In this document: in pieces, positions 58,903 to 64,000 of the stretch | Layout: each line of letters opens with the position of its first letter | Position numbering within the stretch: the first letter of the stretch is position 1 | DNA from: Gerris lacustris | Lineage: Eukaryota > Arthropoda > Insecta > Hemiptera > Gerridae | Direction: 5' to 3' | NCBI GenBank assembly: GCA_951217055.1 | Contig: OX578281.1 | Location: 28,940,101 to 29,004,100, forward strand | Length of the DNA: 64,000 nucleotides | Notes under the pieces: generated by a model | Told to the model about the DNA's origin: nothing | Database searches by the model: none | The model's input: the letters and a program-made list of their open reading frames with translations, nothing else | Translations under genes and position numbers: made by a program

Positions 58903-59042
58903 TAGGTTTGTTCCAACCACACTTCAAACTGGTTTGGAACTGTCCTGCGCATGCGCATCGGACCACATTTGAACGTTTTTTGCTAATGCACATGCATCGT
59001 ACAGTTTGAAACTAGTTTGATGTATGGTTGGAACAAACCTAT
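58903..59042. mobile_element. 140-base MITE with TA target site
   Basis: Inverted ends AGGTTTGTTCCAACCA and the reverse complement, flanked by TA on both sides. The arms include CTTCAAACTGGTTT-like blocks and the centre has GCGCATGCGC. Non-coding. Confidence 0.8.
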
Positions 59043-59960
59043 TATCTTTTAATTTATAAGCTCAATGAAATGCCTTTCACCTTAACATCCACATAGGGCT
59101 GCCCCATGATACTTATGATGAGGGGTCCCCATAACCCTCCAAGCAGTGAATTCCCTGAGGCTGTGAAGCGACCGCCCACCGGAAGTGGACGAGCAAACTG
59201 AGTAAGTGGTAGAGTTGGGTCTTCCATTAAGGTTTTAAAAGTCTCACTATTGTGATATTATCACCCCTCCTTGACTCAATCTGACTGACTGGAAGATTAA
59301 ATTATGGTGGTTTTTTTTAAATAATCTTATATTTGAATACACCAATTCTAGTAATTTTCCATGAATTCAGGTAATGTTGATTTAACTATTTTTATGCACA
59401 TATTAATATCCTCAATTCTTATGAAGCTATCACCTAATCATTAGTATGTAATCGTTAGTACCTAACCATTACAACTCTTATGCATTAACTTCATAAGAAA
59501 TCAATTAATAGAGAATTTGACTATGTAAAAATCAAATTATGAAATTCATTTTTTTAAAAAAGTAAATCAACGTTAACCAATTTCAAGTGAAAATTATGAG
59601 AATCAGTAAGATTCATATATGAGGGAATTTTTTAAACCATATTTATCTTCTAGAGAGTCAGTTTGCATATCTGCATTGGCTTAATGGAGGTGATGGAGAA
59701 GGAAGGCACAGGACAGGGATGAGTAAAGGAGGATGATAAAAGAGCCCCAAGCTGTTCAAGGGTTGTAGCACCACAGTGAAGAAGTGAGTCAGTTTGAGAA
59801 TGACCCAAGGAAGGGTCAAAATAGGCAAAAGTAGATTCAACTACCCAAGAAATGAAAATTACAAGGGATAAGTAATAAATTTCATCAACTTAATTTCCTC
59901 TTTTAAGATTTTTATTGTAAATAAAACAATTAAACAATAAACCATTTATAAATATTTTTT

Positions 59961-60032
<72 letters not shown>

Positions 60033-62643
60033 CTCTGAACAACCAACAAGAATAAATAACATTGCTAATAAACAAAACAATTCCTCTAAACCAAAACTTG
60101 ATGATAACACCCAACTAAGATGAGAACAAAAAGTTAAAAAATATAATATATATAATCTAGGAACAATAATAAAAATAATATAAAAATTATTAAAATATAT
60201 AAAAAAAATTACTATAAATTTAATAATATCTTAATTCTTTTGTTAGCTATTCTAATCATACACAGTAAGAAACTAAATATTTTATACTTTTATTAAATAA
60301 AAAAATTAAAATAACAAAATTTCTTTTTCTTATAAAAAAAAAATTATTAATGTAATTTTTTTAAATATTTAATTTAAAATAAGCACTAATTTTTCTTTAA
60401 ATTATTTTTATTTTACAATAATAATAATAAAAAACAAATTAGTATAGTTACCTGTTTACTTTTTTATGAGGTAAAAAATTAAAAAAAGTTACGGAACATT
60501 TATTATTTTTAAATCAAAAAACTTAAATGTTAAAATGTTTTAAATTTTAACGATATAATGATTTTTTTAATGATATAATTTTAGAGAGTACACATTTTTT
60601 TTTATTAGAATAGGAGAAATTTGTTTTGTTAATATTCTTTTGAGAGCATGATAAATATCAGAGGAAATCTGAGAAATTTCAAATTGATTATCATGTGTTT
60701 AATTATTATTTTATAATTACACACATTATATATTTTTATAATAAAATACATTTATATATACAGTGAAAATCGTTTAACACAAAACTGAGGGGACCAAAAT
60801 ATTTTATTAATTTAGTTATAATTTTTTATGAGCCCCTAAACAGCAAGATAGCCACTCAGAAATACAGATTTTTTTTAACAGGAGTATTAGTATAAAACTA
60901 TAAAAAAATTAATTATGTTGTGTCAAATTAATTTCATGTAAAAGATTCATACAAAACAAATGTGTATGTATTTTTTTCGTTCCGAGAAGCGAAATCTTTT
61001 CGTGTTAAAAGAATAAAAATGTATGAAAATCCTTAGTATTTTTTTGTGTTAAACAATTTATCATGTTAATAATGTTTTCGTATTAAACATTTTTTCAGAC
61101 ATTTTTTTACAATTTTTAAGTTAATGGCAATGTATTTCAAGAGATCATTTTTATTATTATTATTATTTAAAAAAGGAAAGGAAAACACATAAATTAAAGC
61201 CTCAAACTTGGAAGTGAACAAGGATCCCTGCATTTGTGCCACAGTATTCTACCTGTAGTGAGCTATAGAGAGTTCATTGTAGATTGTGTTTAAGGCAGGT
61301 TTGTGGTGTGCGTGTGACAAAGGGAGTACATGTTCAATCCCGGGCTATGGTATATATTTTTATCTATATTTCTCCTTTAATAATAATATTAATGATTTTT
61401 TTACTTTTGACTGATCCTCGCTATCAGTCACAAGCATATTATTTCATAATTATAGAATAAATTATCAATACTTACTGGACCTTGAATTTTCAAAGCCAAG
61501 TGAGTACTTTGTGTTACTATTTAATTTAGAGTAACGATATTTCATTTGACTTCAACATGATTTCAACATTAAATTTACCTATTTCAGCCGTTACTAAGGC
61601 TAAAATAAATTGTACTGGCATAAAAACATAGATTATGTAATACAAAATAGCAAAATTTAGGAAAATACACAAAAAAAAATTATTTAGTTCGCTCCAATGG
61701 TAAAGTTCCCAAATATATTTTTTGTTAATTTTTTTAAAAGGACATATAATTTAATAATTAAATATTAATTTACTCACGCTTACACAAAAAACAAAGATTA
61801 TCAAGAAATTTGAAATTAATGGAAATCTATACCACTCTCTCTGCTCTTATGATAAATAATAATATTAATATTAAGTTTTTTTTTTTTCCAAAATGTAACA
61901 TATTTAAATATACTATAATAAAGTTCAATACATTTTTTTATTTTTGTAATAAATATTATAACACAGGAATAAGTGTTTTATTATCAATATAATTTTGATG
62001 TGCACTTAAATCGATATCAATTTATTTTATTTTTTTAAATAATTATAGAAACTAACAGGTTATACAAAGTAAATATTCTATAACTAACTCATAAAAACTT
62101 ACAGCCTATGTTATTATGTTTCTTGTGATATTTAATAACAGTCTAATTTTTTTTATATACCAATATGTAAATAAAAGGTGAAAATGACACCTATATAAAA
62201 GGTGCAAATAACACCTAGGTAAGTAATATGATTGGAAACTCTTTTTACAAACTTTTTGTTTTAGAATAATGTACAATAAATTTTAATGAGATTTAATTTT
62301 ATTTTCATTTTTAAAAAGAAACTTCAGCTCAAAATGAATGCTTTAATTAACTTTTTAATACAATTTATTAAACAAGAAAATATTCGGCCAACAAATATCA
62401 ACCTAATATTTTGATGGTTAATTACTGGACTTGGTGATATAATAGTCAGAAATTTCAGTTTGAAATAAAAGTCTATGCTTTAGAAATAGGAATGACTATT
62501 ATAAAGAAAACAATAAAGGTTCTAATTATAAAAGATATAACCCTAACACAACTAAATCTCTTTGGTTCTGGAAATATGATTTAAATAGATCAGACATTAT
62601 TTAAATAAATGGAATGAGAAGTTTTCACTGTGGATGAATTATA
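59043..62643. other. AT-rich gene-free region
   Basis: No exon recognised. A GC-richer stretch at about 59090-59215 stands out but matches nothing I know. (AT)n lies at 59965-60027. From 60120 to 62640 the sequence is extremely AT-rich, with short runs only. Near 61320-61350 TTCAATCCCGGG could be a B box of a decayed SINE. Confidence 0.55.
59965..60027. repeat. (AT)n microsatellite
   Basis: About 62 bases of AT dinucleotide; its minus-strand Ile-Tyr frame is an artefact. Confidence 0.95.
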
Positions 62644-63525
62644 TACAGGGTGGGCAAAAAACCGCACTATTTTGAAAACTTATAGCTCAGCTTCGGTAAT
62701 TGAAAGAGATATGTGGTTTGCGTGGTCTAAAAATTAAATTTTTATACTTTAAATTTCATATCTATAACTTAACAAACTATTGGGTGAAAGCCATGCAATG
62801 ATGGTTTGAATTAGGGTCTTAAAAAAAATTGTCGTCCTTTGATAAAATAAATGTATTTAAAAAAATGGTTCAATATGTCCTCCTAGATAATTTACAACAG
62901 CCTGCACTCTCTTTTTCCAGTGGGATATGGCCCCAGCAATAATTGATTGACGCATATCATACCAGGCATGAAGAATCCTCTTTCCAAGTACATCAACGTC
63001 CTTTATTCAGCCCCCACGTACACTTTTTGTTTTTACCAACCCCAAACAGAGTAATCAATTTGATTTGTTGGGGGAATGAAAGTCTGGGCAATTCTCATGC
63101 AAATATTGGATTGTTTGCAAGAAGGGATGAGACAGGGCACCATCTTGTATAATCGTGTAATTTGGCATTTGATCTTCAATTTCAGGCAACATTGGGCTTA
63201 ACACATCTTCAATATTTGTTATTACACTGAGGTACTCCTCCCATATACCTACAAAGAACCCCCACTTCATCATATTGGTTATTTATTCTATCAAAATTAT
63301 AAATCCAGTCAACGATTACTACCCGGACAACAACTTTTTTAAGACCCAAATTTAAACTGTCATTGCATGGCTTTCACTCAATAGTATGTTAAGTTATGAA
63401 ATTGTGTTAAATTTTGGTTGTTTGTTATGAAATTTAAAGAAGAAGAATGTAGTTTTCAGACCCTACAAACCCCATATCTCTATCAATTTCAGAAGTTGAG
63501 CTACAAGTGTTTTTATAAAAATAAT
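62644..63525 (-). mobile_element. Decayed Tc1/mariner-like element
   Basis: Left end TACAGGGTGGGCAAAAAACC matches the start of the 3911-5932 element. The subterminal block with TATAGCTCAGCTTCGGTAAT is mirrored at about 63447-63520, but the last bases of the right end are missing. Minus-strand frames retain IIQDGALSHPFLQTIQYLHE (second Asp region) and, in other frames, DYSVWG and GKRILHAWYDMRQS-like blocks. Several stops and frameshifts make it dead. Confidence 0.75.
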
Positions 63526-64000
63526 TAAATATTACAGAAAATTTCTCCTCTTAAACAAAAAGAAAAAAATTCATTTCATTCTCAAAAAAAAATGTTGCCC
63601 TCAGATAGGTTGGCAATGGTATTTTTTAAACTAGAGGAGTCAAGTCCATTGTTTTTTTCAATTATATAATGGTTTATTTTCATAACACTCTTAACATAAA
63701 ATTTATTTTGAGGTGCATTTTATTGTTTCTCCATTTTTATCACTAAATTCTTGTACACAAAGTAACAGTAAGCACCACTTTTAATACATATATTTTTTAT
63801 ACTGCTATTTTATTATTATTGAATAAATAATCATAAATGTCAACTAATTTCACATAATGTTTTAACAAACTGATGGGAAAATTTAAAATTAGTAACAGTT
63901 ATATTTTAATTACTAAATCAATATATGTGTAAAAGTTTACTTTAATAAATTTGATTAAATTTTAAAACATAATTAATTTTACATAATAAAGTTCACTCGA
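63526..64000. other. AT-rich end of window
   Basis: Nothing recognised; short A and T runs only. Confidence 0.6.

Noticed and set aside
61200..61360. tRNA or SINE near TTCAATCCCGGG
   Set aside because: Only the B-box-like part is visible; no A box or stems, so not listed as a separate feature.

Overview
This is a AT-rich animal nuclear genome window. Everything in it points to an insect or other arthropod: short GT-AG exons separated by repeat-filled introns, Tc1/mariner-like, piggyBac-like and pogo-like DNA transposon remnants, a jockey-type LINE fragment and tRNA-derived SINEs. A hemipteran is my guess from the repeat style, but the sequence does not fix the order or species. There is no operon, rRNA, CRISPR or prokaryotic feature.

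Two protein genes can be reconstructed end to end by joining exons in phase, and they are divergent. On the minus strand (2448-10635) a five-exon gene encodes a complete 299-residue ZIP/SLC39 metal-ion importer of the ZIP1-3 type. On the plus strand (13763 or 19415 to 52879) a roughly 30-exon gene encodes the MAGUK scaffold Discs-large 5 (Dlg5): a long N-terminal coiled coil, four PDZ domains, an SH3 domain and a C-terminal guanylate-kinase-like domain. The Dlg5 reading frame closes exactly: 4911 coding bases, 1636 residues plus stop in the longest isoform. It has two mutually exclusive candidate first coding exons and one symmetric 90-base cassette exon.

Layout: 1-2173 AT-rich flank; 2174-10635 ZIP gene, whose introns carry a foldback element, a three-level nest of transposons and a TIR element; 10636-13762 divergent intergenic region with transposon debris; 13763-53036 Dlg5, with introns of up to 6 kb full of MITEs, SINEs, tandem repeats and one LINE fragment; 53037-64000 repeats only, including long AT microsatellites, a SINE with an internal duplication, a foldback element with a hammerhead-like core, local direct repeats and a second mariner-like relic.

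The most notable points are: tandem duplications that end exactly at, or include, the splice acceptors of Dlg5 exons 11 and 12; the alternative Dlg5 starts and cassette exon; a histidine-rich linker in Dlg5; the nested foldback/mariner/piggyBac structure; and long snapback hairpins inside introns. I found no evidence for a wholly new gene system. All exon boundaries were derived by eye from splice sites and phase, without transcript evidence.
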